A DNA stretch of 64,000 nt from [Clostridium] symbiosum (GCA_036419695.1 CP143946.1:2536001-2600000); one strand, 5' to 3'; counted from the stretch's first letter, positions 35,338 through 44,356 are shown. Program-made: numbers and translations. Notes: generated by a model not told the origin, from the letters alone.

Positions 35338-36696
35338 ATGAAGAAGTCTTATGAAATGGATATGTGCAGCGGCCCGATTTTGAAGAAGGTGCTGTCATTT
35401 TCCGTGCCGCTTATGCTGTCGGGCGTACTGCAGCTTTTGTTTAATGCGGCCGACGTTATTGTGGTGGGGCGCTTTGCAGGCAGCCAGTCTCTGGCAGCGG
35501 TCGGTTCCACCACAGCCTTGATTAACCTTCTAATTAATATATTTATTGGTCTGTCAATAGGGGCGAATGTTCTGGTTGCCCGTTATTACGGGGCGAAGAG
35601 TGAGAAAGACGTCAGTGAGACGGTACATACGGCTGTTGCCATCAGTTTGGTGAGCGGAGCCATCCTTGTATTCCTCGGCCTGTTTACCTCCAGATTCATG
35701 CTGGAGCTGATGGGGACTCCGGAGGACGTGATCGAAAAGTCCGTTATCTATATGAAAATATACTTTGCGGGAATGCCGGTCGTGATGGCTTACAACTTCG
35801 GCAGCGCAATCCTGAGGGCGGTGGGAGATACGAAGAGGCCTCTGTACTTCCTTACACTGGCCGGAGCTGTCAACATCGTGCTGAACCTGTTCTTTGTCAT
35901 TAAGCTGCATATGGACGTGGCAGGAGTTGCCCTGGCTACTGTAATATCCCAGTGTGTTTCCGCAGGTCTTGTATTAAAATGTCTGGCACAGTCGGACGGA
36001 CCTCTCAAGCTGCACCTTAAGAAGCTGAGAATCGATAAGAGGAAGACTCTCTTAATCATGAAGATTGGCCTCCCGGCCGGAATGCAGGGAGCCATTTTCT
36101 CTATTTCAAACGTTTTAATCCAGTCTTCCGTCAATTCCTTCGGCTCCATTGCCATGGCAGGAAATACGGCTTCGGCCAATATCGAGGGATTTGTCTATAC
36201 GGCAATGAATGCTCTGTATCAGACAAACCTGAGCTTTACAAGCCAGAATATCGGCGCCCGGATGTATACACGTGTGAACCGTATCCTGTATATCTGCCTC
36301 GGCACGGTGACCGCAGTGGGAATGGCCCTTGGTTTTGCCGCCGTTATTGGAGGCACGGATCTGCTGAAGATTTATTCTTCCGATCCGGAAGTTATCTCCT
36401 ACGGCATGCTCCGAATGTCCATCATCTGCACCACCTATTTTATCTGCGGCTGGATGGATACCCTGGTCGGCAGTCTGAGGGGAATGGGTTATTCCGTTCT
36501 CCCCATGGTCGTCTCGCTGACAGGAGCCTGCGGCCTGCGGGTGATTTGGATATTCACCGTGTTCGCCTATCACCATACGCTTTTTTCGCTGTACATATCC
36601 TATCCTATTTCGTGGCTGATTACGGCTGCCGCCCATATGATTTGTTACCGCAAAATTTATAAAAAGGTTCCGAAGAAAGACGGAGTCATAGTATAA
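35338..36696 (+). CDS. MATE family efflux transporter (DinF/NorM type)
   Basis: A 452-residue, twelve-helix MATE exporter, unlike the 1.4-kb copy in sequence. Family marks include the N-terminal GPILKKVLSFSVPLMLSGVLQ, LFNAADVIVVGRFAGSQSLAAVGS and NFGSAILRAVGDTKRP in the first half, with the matching NTASANIEGFVYTAMNALYQTNLSFTSQNIGA in the second. The ATG follows AAAGGAAAG. It is a single gene followed by two strong hairpins. The exported compound cannot be inferred. Confidence 0.94.
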   Translation: MKKSYEMDMCSGPILKKVLSFSVPLMLSGVLQLLFNAADVIVVGRFAGSQSLAAVGSTTALINLLINIFIGLSIGANVLVARYYGAKSEKDVSETVHTAVAISLVSGAILVFLGLFTSRFMLELMGTPEDVIEKSVIYMKIYFAGMPVVMAYNFGSAILRAVGDTKRPLYFLTLAGAVNIVLNLFFVIKLHMDVAGVALATVISQCVSAGLVLKCLAQSDGPLKLHLKKLRIDKRKTLLIMKIGLPAGMQGAIFSISNVLIQSSVNSFGSIAMAGNTASANIEGFVYTAMNALYQTNLSFTSQNIGARMYTRVNRILYICLGTVTAVGMALGFAAVIGGTDLLKIYSSDPEVISYGMLRMSIICTTYFICGWMDTLVGSLRGMGYSVLPMVVSLTGACGLRVIWIFTVFAYHHTLFSLYISYPISWLITAAAHMICYRKIYKKVPKKDGVIV

Positions 36697-36701
36697 GTGA
36701 T

Positions 36702-36746
36702 TGCTGCCCCCACCGGCTGGACTATATCCCGCCGATGGGGGCAGTA
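36702..36746 (+). terminator. GC-rich hairpin after the MATE gene
   Basis: CTGCCCCCACCGGC pairs with GCCGATGGGGGCAG (one mismatch) around 13 nt. No good T-run follows, so termination there is likely but not certain. Confidence 0.5.
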
Positions 36747-36791
36747 ACTGTATTTACGCGGATACTACATGATATTGCGTCATTCTCTTCG

Positions 36792-36849
36792 CACACGGAA
36801 ACCATGATATTCCCGGATGGTGGTCAGGGAATATCATGGTTTCCGTGTG
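36792..36849. repeat. Perfect 23-bp inverted repeat
   Basis: The arm at 36792-36814 (CACACGGAAACC...ATTCCC) is complementary at all 23 positions to 36827-36849, around a 12-nt loop. It lies in the 300-bp gap between the MATE and EAL genes. There is no T-run directly after it. It may be an operator, an RNA stability hairpin or the relic of an insertion; no repeat of it was seen elsewhere in the window. Confidence 0.8.
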
Positions 36850-36997
36850 ATGAAGCGGATGGCGCTTTTTCACCCTAAAACGCTTTCCGCTGTGAATATT
36901 AAGTCGCATTATGGAGAATAAGTATTTTTCTGGAGGAACAGCTTCTATTATTGTCGGAATGGTGGACAACAAAACCGTTTGATGCTAAGATAAAATA

Positions 36998-39265
36998 ATG
37001 TACAAAAGAAGAGGAAGTGAGACGTTGAGAGAAGAATTCAGAAACAGGCAGAAAAGAGGGCTTGATATCATAAAAAGGTATCAGTGGACAATCAATGAGA
37101 TACTGACAATGGAGATGCCGGAATCTTTCGTTTATTTCAGCGATCCGGAGACGTATGAGGTACTTTATATCAGCGACGATAAATTTATCGCCGAGGAATT
37201 AAAGCGCGATCATTATCAGGGTGAGAAATGCTATGAGGTTTTTCAGGGCCGTTCCGCCCCCTGTCCGTTCTGCACCAACCATCTTCTCAGCAAGGATCAT
37301 TACTATATCTGGACGCGTCATAATCCTTTCTTGAATAGCGATTATATTTTAAAAGATAAATTTGTGGATCTGGACGGGCGGACCGTCCGTATGGAGATAG
37401 CAACGGCTCTGAAGGGGCATGACGCTGTTTTAAGCGCCCTGGAGGAGAGCTTTGAGAGCCAGAATATAGTGATGAACTGTATTCAGCCCATGCTTGATGA
37501 GGCGGATCAGCTGGTAGCGCAGAGACGGATCATGGACAATATCTGTCCTTTTTTTGACGCAGAGTGGGGAACCATCCACAGCTGCGGAGAATATCCCACC
37601 CTGGTCGAGTGGGGCAGCAGGCCGAAAGGCGTGCGGAGTCCCGGTAAACTGACGTCCGTATACATGAAGGAATGCGGCAAACTTTTAAGCAGTTCATCCC
37701 AGATCCTGATTATGGATACGGAGAGTATCAGGGAAACAGATCCGGAAAATTACGAGTTTTTGAAAGCGGAAGGAGTCACCTCCCTCTGCTGTACGCCCAT
37801 TTTCACAGGGAAAGAGCTGGCCGGCATGATTACCATCGGGAATTTTACCAAGCATCACTCCGACATTACGATGCTCTTTACACTGGCATTCTATATAGCC
37901 TCCCTGATGCAGAGAGATGAGCTTTACCGGAAGAAACTGCGCCTTGAGTATTACGATGCGCTGACGGGCAGCCTCAACCTCGAAGGTTTCAGGAGGGAAG
38001 CGGGTGTGCTCTTTGCGGCGGCGCCGCTGTCAGAGTATTCAATATGGTACTGTGATATTAAAAATTTCAAATACATTAATGATCTGTTCGGCTTCCATAC
38101 GGGAAACAGAATATTGAAGTACTGGGCATTCTGTCTGAAAGAAAACTGCCGGGAGGCGGAGATATTCTGCCGTGTCAGTGACGATAATTTTGCATTTTTG
38201 TGGAAACGCGATGAAGTGGAAAAGCTTCAGGAAAGATTTGAACGGCTTGTGGAAAAACTGGCTTCATTCACGCCGTTTAAAGAAAAGAATTACCAGGTGG
38301 AGGTCAACAGCGGCGTCTTTATTCCGGAGTCCTCCTGTAATATGGGCATGGACGAACTGTTAAACCGCGCCAATATGGCACAGAAGTCGGTGAAGAACCT
38401 GAGGGGAAGCAGGCCAGGCTTTTTTACCGAGGAATTGAGGATTAAGGCTCTGAACGAGATACAGATGGAGTCGGAGATGAGGGCGGCTCTTGCAGACGGA
38501 GAGTTCGTGCTCTACTTACAGCCGCAGGTTAAACTCAGGAAGGTGAGCGGACAGAAGAAGCACCGGGCGGAGGCGCTGGTGCGGTGGTTGCGCGGCGGAC
38601 AGATTTATGCGATGCCGGATGATTTTATCGGATTGTTCGAGAAAAACGGCATGATAGCCAGCCTGGATCAGTATCTCTATGAGAAGATTTGTATCCTGAT
38701 CAACCGGTTGAAAGAAAGCGGGATGCCTTCTGTCTGTATTGCCGTCAATGTATCGAGGCATACGATGATTCAACCCGAATTTGTGGAGACTTATGTTGCG
38801 ATCAGAGACAAATATCAGATAGAGAATGACGAACTGGAACTGGAGTTTACGGAGAGCATTGCCGTAGAGGATCTGGAACTGATGCAGCAGGTTTTGAAAA
38901 AACTGAAAACAGCGGGCTTTATCTGCGCCATGGATGATTTTGGAACGGGGTATTCTTCCCTGAATGTGCTCCAGGTGCTTCCTCTTGATATTCTGAAGCT
39001 GGATCGGGGATTTCTGGCCTCAGAAGGGGAGGACGTCCGCAGACAGATTGTAGTTGAGAGCGTGCTTCAGATGGCCAAACGGCTCAACATGCTGACGATT
39101 GTAGAGGGTGTGGAAAGCAGGGAACAATTGCAGCTGCTGCAAAGACTGGACTGTGATTATCTGCAGGGATTTTTAGTGTCACCGCCTTTATCCGAAGACG
39201 AATATAGAGGTTTTATAAAGGAGGAGGAGATACATGGAGGAGAAAGTGAAATACAGCAGATATAG
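36998..39265 (+). CDS. c-di-GMP phosphodiesterase: PAS-GAF-degenerate GGDEF-EAL
   Basis: A 755-residue cytoplasmic signalling protein. Residues 40-150 look PAS-like (FVYFSDPETYEVLYISDDKF), residues about 150-310 GAF-like. A GGDEF-type domain follows in which the signature is replaced by VSDDNF, so it should not make c-di-GMP but may bind GTP. The EAL domain is intact: EALVRW (about residue 525), NVSRH, ELEFTES and MDDFGTGYSSLNVLQVLPLDILKLDRGF. It should degrade c-di-GMP to pGpG. ATG 36998 lacks a ribosome site; an in-frame TTG at 37025 behind GAGGAAG may be the true start. It overlaps the next gene, an active-looking cyclase, by 32 bp. Confidence 0.92.
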   Translation: MYKRRGSETLREEFRNRQKRGLDIIKRYQWTINEILTMEMPESFVYFSDPETYEVLYISDDKFIAEELKRDHYQGEKCYEVFQGRSAPCPFCTNHLLSKDHYYIWTRHNPFLNSDYILKDKFVDLDGRTVRMEIATALKGHDAVLSALEESFESQNIVMNCIQPMLDEADQLVAQRRIMDNICPFFDAEWGTIHSCGEYPTLVEWGSRPKGVRSPGKLTSVYMKECGKLLSSSSQILIMDTESIRETDPENYEFLKAEGVTSLCCTPIFTGKELAGMITIGNFTKHHSDITMLFTLAFYIASLMQRDELYRKKLRLEYYDALTGSLNLEGFRREAGVLFAAAPLSEYSIWYCDIKNFKYINDLFGFHTGNRILKYWAFCLKENCREAEIFCRVSDDNFAFLWKRDEVEKLQERFERLVEKLASFTPFKEKNYQVEVNSGVFIPESSCNMGMDELLNRANMAQKSVKNLRGSRPGFFTEELRIKALNEIQMESEMRAALADGEFVLYLQPQVKLRKVSGQKKHRAEALVRWLRGGQIYAMPDDFIGLFEKNGMIASLDQYLYEKICILINRLKESGMPSVCIAVNVSRHTMIQPEFVETYVAIRDKYQIENDELELEFTESIAVEDLELMQQVLKKLKTAGFICAMDDFGTGYSSLNVLQVLPLDILKLDRGFLASEGEDVRRQIVVESVLQMAKRLNMLTIVEGVESREQLQLLQRLDCDYLQGFLVSPPLSEDEYRGFIKEEEIHGGESEIQQI

Positions 39266-41078
39266 AACGATACTTTTTGCAGTTGCTGTAACCGCTTTTT
39301 GCGTCCTGATTTACACGATTTTTATTAATTATGGTACGAAAGTAAACAAACGTTTTATGAGCATAGAAAAAGAAAACCTCATGGAGTATGGAGAGGCCCA
39401 GAGCATTAAAATCAGTGAAGAGCTGACGAATATGAAGGTGCGTCTCAAGTCGGTGGCCGGGTTTGCGGGAGCCTCCTCCTTTGATGTGGAGAGTGAGGAA
39501 TTCAAACAATACCTTTCACATGTAAACGGGACACAGAATTTTCCCTTTGCCTATGTTTCTGCGAAGGTGTGGGAGGAAAGATCCGGGCAGCCGGACCTGA
39601 AGCCGGAGGAACGGGAATTTTACATAAGGCTGCTGGAGGGAAAACCTGCCGTATCCAAGCTCATTTATTCTCCGTCCAGGTCGGGATACTACTTTTTTGC
39701 CGGTGAACCTGTTATCAGGAACGGAGAGACGGCAGGCGTCATCAAATGTGCCGTCAGTGTCTCCGAACTGATGAACATGCTGGAGGGCTATTCCGGCATG
39801 AGAGGAACCATGGTGAGCTGCATTGCCGACGGAAACGGCAGCATCCTTTACTGCAGCGACAAAGAAGAGTGGGTCGGCCAGAATATTTGTGATATCCTGG
39901 AGAGTGCGAAAAACAAAATGGAAGGCATCGACGAATTTATCCGGGCCATTGAGCAAAACTTAAACATCACCCTCACGGTGGACACCGGTACGGACAGCGT
40001 TTTTCTGACCAATATTCCCATGGGATTCGAGGGCTGGAACCTGATGAGCTTTTCCGATGCCAACCTGATGAAGGATGTGTCTTCACAGCTTTTGGATGAC
40101 ACGATTCTGATGGGAATGTCCCTGGTGGGGCTCACGCTTCTGGCCGGTCTGTTCATTTATATCCTGATGATAGAAAGTGGGCGCCGGATCAAACTGGAAC
40201 AGGCGAGATATGCGGCGCTTTCCAATTTTTCAGACACCATCCTTTTTGAATACAACTTTAAAACAGACGTGCTCCAGCTGACGCAGAATGCCACGGAACT
40301 CCTGGGAGTCGTACGGCACAGCATCGAAAAATTCAGCAGCTTCTGCGGAGGACTGGTCCATCCCGATGATGTGCAGGAGACCGTGGAGTCCATTGCTTCC
40401 GTCAGGACAGATGGAGAGTTAAAGGTGGTGGAGCTGAGACTGTTAGGCCGGGATGGAGGCTGGATCTGGTGTGAATGCAAGATGCAGCCAATCAGCGGCA
40501 ATAAAGATATTGTCATAGGTAAACTGACTGACATTACCGGACGTAAGGCGAAAGAAATGAATCTGCTCTCCTTAAGTTCGACCGATACCCTGACCGGCCT
40601 TATGAACCGGGAGGCGTTTGTGGGCAAGGTGGAGTCGCTTATTGAAGAAAAGCAGAAGGGATTCTTCTTTATGATTGACGTTGATAATTTCAAGCTGGTC
40701 AATGACACGAAAGGCCATGAGGCGGGGGACGGTTATCTTACCAGAATCGGCGAACTTCTCCGCCAGTCGTTCCGTGATTACGATCCGGTGGCCCGGATTG
40801 GCGGAGATGAATTTGCCGCTTTTATGTCGGATACCTCGGACATTGAGAATGCGCAGAAGAAGGCGGAGCTGATTCTTTCCAAAATGAGCCATTCACAGGG
40901 GGAAACAGAAGTTGGGATGTCCGTCAGCATCGGAGTCGCAGCCTGTCCGTTCGACGGCCGGACCTACCAGGAGCTGTACCGCAATGCGGATCACGCAATG
41001 TATATGGCAAAAAGAGAGGGCAAAAACCGTTTTGTCTGCCATAGAGCGCAGGAGGCTGAAGCTTCTGTTTCGGAATAA
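39234..41078 (+). CDS. Membrane diguanylate cyclase with sensor domain, PAS and GGDEF
   Basis: A 614-residue diguanylate cyclase. A first membrane helix (FAVAVTAFCVLIYTIFI) and a second near residues 285-310 (GMSLVGLTLLAGLFIYILM) enclose an extracytoplasmic sensor of about 250 residues, probably CACHE/CHASE-like. A PAS domain follows (YAALSNFSDTILFEYNFK). The GGDEF signature (ARIGGDEFAAF, about residue 522) is intact, and RDYD five residues before it is a full RxxD inhibitory site, so product inhibition is expected. The ATG follows AAGGAGGAGGAG inside the end of the EAL gene, so synthesis and breakdown of c-di-GMP are encoded as one coupled unit. Confidence 0.93.
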   Translation: MEEKVKYSRYRTILFAVAVTAFCVLIYTIFINYGTKVNKRFMSIEKENLMEYGEAQSIKISEELTNMKVRLKSVAGFAGASSFDVESEEFKQYLSHVNGTQNFPFAYVSAKVWEERSGQPDLKPEEREFYIRLLEGKPAVSKLIYSPSRSGYYFFAGEPVIRNGETAGVIKCAVSVSELMNMLEGYSGMRGTMVSCIADGNGSILYCSDKEEWVGQNICDILESAKNKMEGIDEFIRAIEQNLNITLTVDTGTDSVFLTNIPMGFEGWNLMSFSDANLMKDVSSQLLDDTILMGMSLVGLTLLAGLFIYILMIESGRRIKLEQARYAALSNFSDTILFEYNFKTDVLQLTQNATELLGVVRHSIEKFSSFCGGLVHPDDVQETVESIASVRTDGELKVVELRLLGRDGGWIWCECKMQPISGNKDIVIGKLTDITGRKAKEMNLLSLSSTDTLTGLMNREAFVGKVESLIEEKQKGFFFMIDVDNFKLVNDTKGHEAGDGYLTRIGELLRQSFRDYDPVARIGGDEFAAFMSDTSDIENAQKKAELILSKMSHSQGETEVGMSVSIGVAACPFDGRTYQELYRNADHAMYMAKREGKNRFVCHRAQEAEASVSE

Positions 41079-41090
41079 CGAAAAGAAAAA

Positions 41091-41141
41091 ACAGGGTGTA
41101 AAGAAAAAACACTTGACACCCTGTTGAACCTGTTGTATGAT
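41091..41141 (+). promoter_or_regulatory. Promoter of the ylxM-ffh cluster with an overlapping inverted repeat
   Basis: TTGACA (41113-41118), a 17-bp spacer and TATGAT (41136-41141). An inverted repeat, ACAGGGTGT (41091-41099) with ACACCCTGT (41116-41124), covers the -35 box. It could be an operator, or a weak terminator for the cyclase gene. Confidence 0.6.
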
Positions 41142-41157
41142 AAGTCAGGTGATTGAA

Positions 41158-41502
41158 ATGGAAAAAATTGTAGAGCAGGGTCTTTTATATGATTTTTACG
41201 GTGAATTGCTTACGGAGCATCAGAAATCGATTTACGAAGATGTTGTGTTCAACGATTTGTCCCTGAGCGAGATTGCAAAAGAAAAAGGCATCAGCCGTCA
41301 GGGAGTCCATGATATGATAAAGCGCTGCGACAAAATACTGAACGGTTATGAAGAAAAACTGGGCCTTGTTAAGAAGTTTATTAAGACAAGGGAGCTGGTG
41401 GAGGAGATTAACAGCCTTACCGGCGAGTTTCTTGAGACAGAGGACAAGGAACTGATTAAGCGCGTTGGACAGATTTCCAATGATATCCTGAAACTAGTAT
41501 GA
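41158..41502 (+). CDS. ylxM: YlxM family HTH protein, SRP-associated
   Basis: A small helix-turn-helix protein (114 residues) that precedes ffh in most Firmicutes and is thought to modulate the signal recognition particle or its genes. It has the sigma-70 region 4-like HTH in LSEIAKEKGISRQGVHDMIKRCDKIL. ATG 41158 was chosen because the ATG at 41137 lies inside the -10 box of the promoter. AGGTGAT precedes 41158. With this promoter the leader would be very short. Confidence 0.92.
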   Translation: MEKIVEQGLLYDFYGELLTEHQKSIYEDVVFNDLSLSEIAKEKGISRQGVHDMIKRCDKILNGYEEKLGLVKKFIKTRELVEEINSLTGEFLETEDKELIKRVGQISNDILKLV

Positions 41503-41567
41503 TTGATTGGCGATGAAAAGTTTGTGTAATCTGCTTTTTACTGCCTGACTTGAACGGAGGGTTTTGA

Positions 41568-42932
41568 ATGGCTTTTGAAAGCTTGGCAGACAAACTGCAG
41601 AACGTTTTTAAAAACCTGACGGGAAAAGGACGCTTATCGGAAGCGGACGTTAAAGCGGGGCTTAAGGAAGTCAAGATGGCTCTCCTCGAGGCCGATGTAA
41701 GCTTTAAAGTCGTAAAACAGTTTATCAATTCTGTACAGGAACAGGCGGTGGGCACCGATGTGCTGAACGGCCTACATCCGGGGCAGATGGTAATAAAGAT
41801 TGTCAACGACGAACTCGTGAAACTGATGGGTTCCGAGATGACGGAGATTGCTTTAAAACCCAGCAATGAGATTACGGTTATCATGATGGCCGGCCTTCAG
41901 GGAGCCGGTAAGACGACGACCACGGCCAAGATAGCGGGCAAGCTTAAGGCCAAGGGAAGAAATCCCCTTCTGGCGGCCTGCGACGTATACCGTCCTGCGG
42001 CGATTGAACAGCTTCAGAAGAACGGTGAGAAGCAGGGAGTGCCTGTCTTTTCCATGGGTACGGGCCACAAGCCGGTGAACATTGCAAAGGCGGCAATCGA
42101 GCATGCGTCAAAGAACGGCCAGAATGTGGTAATCATCGATACCGCCGGACGTCTTCATATCGATGAAGATATGATGAATGAGCTGGTGGAAATCAAGGAG
42201 AACGTGGATGTAAACCAGACACTTCTCGTAGTTGATGCCATGACGGGACAGGATGCGGTCAATGTAGCCGGAATGTTTAACGACAAGATCGGCGTCGACG
42301 GCGTTATTCTGACCAAGATGGACGGTGACACACGAGGCGGTGCGGCCCTATCCATTAAAGCCGTAACCGGCAAACCGATTCTTTACGTCGGCATGGGAGA
42401 AAAGCTTTCCGATTTAGAGCAGTTCTATCCTGACAGGATGGCATCCAGGATACTCGGTATGGGCGATGTGCTGTCGATTATCGACAAGGCCGCAGCCGTG
42501 ATGGATGAAGAAAAAGCAAAAGAACTCAGCAAAAAGATTAAAAAGGCCGAGTTTGACTATAATGATTTCCTGGATCAGATGCGCCAGATTAAGCAGATGG
42601 GCGGCATGTCCAGCATCTTAACGATGATGCCGGGGATGAACCAGTTAAAGGGCGTGGATCTGGACGGCAACGAGAAGGCGATGGGAAGAGTCGAGGCGAT
42701 TATCCTCTCCATGACGGATGAAGAGAGAAAGAACCCGGATCTCATCAACCCCTCCAGGAAAAAGCGCATTGCGAATGGCGCAGGCGTGGACATTGCCGAG
42801 GTAAACCGGATGGTGAAACAGTTCGGCGAGATGAAGAAGATGATGAAACAGCTTCCCGGAATGATGGGAGGCGGCAAACGCCGCGGCGGTGGTCTTGGCG
42901 GCATGCTCGGGAAGATGAAATTCCCGTTTTAA
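41568..42932 (+). CDS. ffh: Signal recognition particle protein Ffh
   Basis: Ffh (SRP54) binds signal sequences and 4.5S/6S RNA and delivers ribosomes to FtsY. It has 454 residues. The N domain (ESLADKLQNVFKNLTGKGRLSEADV) is followed by the GTPase with GLQGAGKTTTTAKIAGKL, DTAGRLHIDEDMMNEL, TKMDGDTRGGAAL and the Met-rich M domain with MMPGMNQLKG and a GGGKRRGGGLGGMLGKMKFPF-like tail. The ATG follows GGAGGG. Its gene order ylxM-ffh-rpsP is conserved. Confidence 0.98.
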   Translation: MAFESLADKLQNVFKNLTGKGRLSEADVKAGLKEVKMALLEADVSFKVVKQFINSVQEQAVGTDVLNGLHPGQMVIKIVNDELVKLMGSEMTEIALKPSNEITVIMMAGLQGAGKTTTTAKIAGKLKAKGRNPLLAACDVYRPAAIEQLQKNGEKQGVPVFSMGTGHKPVNIAKAAIEHASKNGQNVVIIDTAGRLHIDEDMMNELVEIKENVDVNQTLLVVDAMTGQDAVNVAGMFNDKIGVDGVILTKMDGDTRGGAALSIKAVTGKPILYVGMGEKLSDLEQFYPDRMASRILGMGDVLSIIDKAAAVMDEEKAKELSKKIKKAEFDYNDFLDQMRQIKQMGGMSSILTMMPGMNQLKGVDLDGNEKAMGRVEAIILSMTDEERKNPDLINPSRKKRIANGAGVDIAEVNRMVKQFGEMKKMMKQLPGMMGGGKRRGGGLGGMLGKMKFPF

Positions 42933-42995
42933 AACCAGTTAGTATGATGCATAAGCATTATCTATACAGAATTAACCCAAGGAGGTGAAAGTAAA

Positions 42996-43235
42996 ATGGT
43001 AAAGATGAGACTGAAAAGAATGGGTCAGAAGAAGGCTCCTTTCTATAGAATTGTTGTTGCAGATTCCAGATCCCCGAGAGACGGAAGATTCATCGAAGAG
43101 ATTGGTTACTATGATCCGAACACAGAGCCAAGCACAATCAAGATCGATGAGGAAGCAGCTAAAAAGTGGTTATCTACAGGTGCTCAGCCAACCGAAACTG
43201 TTGGTAAACTTTTAAAAATCGCCGGCATCCAGTAA
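42996..43235 (+). CDS. rpsP: 30S ribosomal protein S16
   Basis: A 79-residue S16, the small-subunit assembly protein. VKMRLKRMGQKKAPFYRIVV and DSRSPRDGRFIEEIGYYDP are diagnostic. It starts behind AAGGAGGTG. It is normally followed within a few tens of bases by khpA, but here a 218-bp palindrome-rich insert separates the two. Confidence 0.99.
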   Translation: MVKMRLKRMGQKKAPFYRIVVADSRSPRDGRFIEEIGYYDPNTEPSTIKIDEEAAKKWLSTGAQPTETVGKLLKIAGIQ

Positions 43236-43269
43236 TCACTTACTATTCACAGCCGTTATACCCGATTAA

Positions 43270-43425
43270 GCGGGGCACGCAGTCCCGCAGGGTGTTTTTA
43301 TGCGCGTTGCGTATAAAAATCCCGAGTCTGACGGCGCGAAACTGCATCTTGCAGTTTCTGTGCATCGCGAAGCGAGTTGCTGTTCGCAGGACTGCGTTTT
43401 TGCAGGACTGGGAGCAGTGACAATT
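43270..43425. repeat. Palindromic intergenic element between rpsP and khpA
   Basis: The element has outer inverted ends CGCAGTCC (43279-43286) and GGACTGCG (43389-43396). Inside are two clean hairpins: TTTTTATGCGC/GCGTATAAAAA (43295-43319) and GAAACTGC atctt GCAGTTTC (43338-43358). GCAGGACTG occurs twice in direct order near its right end. It has no coding capacity. It looks like a small mobile palindromic repeat inserted in a ribosomal operon, or a processing/attenuation site. Confidence 0.6.
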
Positions 43426-43453
43426 AGCAGCCTGGCCTGTGAGGTGAATTGGT

Positions 43454-43681
43454 ATGAAAGAATTAGTTGAAGTGATCGCAAAAGCACTGGTTGAAAACCC
43501 AGACGAAGTTGCAGTTACAGAATCGGAGAAAGATGACGAGATTGTAGTTGAGCTTAAGGTTGCCGCCTCAGACATGGGAAAGGTGATCGGTAAACAGGGA
43601 CGTATTGCCAAGGCAATCCGCTCTGTTGTAAAAGCAGCAGCTTCCAAAGATGATAAGAAAGTTATTGTAGAAATTCAGTAA
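43454..43681 (+). CDS. khpA: KH-domain RNA-binding protein KhpA
   Basis: A 75-residue single KH-domain protein (YlqC/KhpA) that pairs with KhpB/Jag to bind RNA and influence cell division in Gram-positive bacteria. The GxxG loop GKQGRIAKAIR is intact in VAASDMGKVIGKQGRIAKAIR. The ATG follows GAGGTG. It keeps its usual place between rpsP and rimM. Confidence 0.96.
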   Translation: MKELVEVIAKALVENPDEVAVTESEKDDEIVVELKVAASDMGKVIGKQGRIAKAIRSVVKAAASKDDKKVIVEIQ

Positions 43682-43684
43682 CGT

Positions 43685-43723
43685 AAAAGCCGCCGGCCTG
43701 CAGGGGAAGACGGCTTTTCTTTT
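43685..43723 (+). terminator. Hairpin with T-run between khpA and rimM
   Basis: AAAAGCCG (43685-43692) pairs with CGGCTTTT (43711-43718), followed by CTTTT. It may reduce read-through from the rpsP-khpA part into rimM-trmD. Confidence 0.65.
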
Positions 43724-43813
43724 GATACGGCAAAGAATCCTAATAAAGCGGGATTTTTCTATATGACAACGGCGGGATTGCAGCCTGCCGCACGGAAAGG
43801 ACAGGGAAGCAGG

Positions 43814-44326
43814 ATGGAACAGTTTCTGCGGGTGGGTGTTATCTCCTCGACCCATGGAATTAAAGGAGAGGTAAAAGTATTTCCTACAACCGATGACGCA
43901 AACAGATTTAAAAAACTGAAGGAAGTGCTGCTCGACACGGGAAAAGAACGTATTCCCATGGAAGTAGAACAGGTGAAATTTCATAAGAATATGGTCATTG
44001 TCAAATTCAAGGGCTATGACAATATCAGCGATATGGAACTGTATAAGGGAAAAGATCTTCTCGTCTCCAGGGATCAGGCGGTTAAGCTTGAGCCGGACGA
44101 GAATTTCATTATAGATTTAATCGGTCTTAAGGTGGTCACGGATGAAGGGGTGGATTTTGGTACGGTGAAGGATATTCTCCAGACCGGCGCCAACGACGTC
44201 TATGTGATCGACGGCAATGATGGGAAGGAATACCTGTTCCCATCCATCAAGGAGTGTATTCTGGATGTAAACCTGGACGAGGGAAAGGTGACGGTTCATA
44301 TTATGGACGGCCTCCTGGATTTATAA
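43814..44326 (+). CDS. rimM: 16S rRNA processing/maturation protein RimM
   Basis: RimM helps mature the 30S head around 16S rRNA and S19. It has 170 residues from ATG 43814 (MEQFLRVGVISSTHGIKGEVKV), with the RimM N-terminal beta-barrel and a C-terminal PRC-barrel (LIGLKVVTDEGVDFGTVKDIL, GKEYLFPSIKECILDV). An open frame from 43763 adds residues that match no family start. It lies 30 bp before trmD. Confidence 0.96.
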   Translation: MEQFLRVGVISSTHGIKGEVKVFPTTDDANRFKKLKEVLLDTGKERIPMEVEQVKFHKNMVIVKFKGYDNISDMELYKGKDLLVSRDQAVKLEPDENFIIDLIGLKVVTDEGVDFGTVKDILQTGANDVYVIDGNDGKEYLFPSIKECILDVNLDEGKVTVHIMDGLLDL

Positions 44327-44356
44327 TATCTGGATATTTTTAAGGAGCATAATTTT

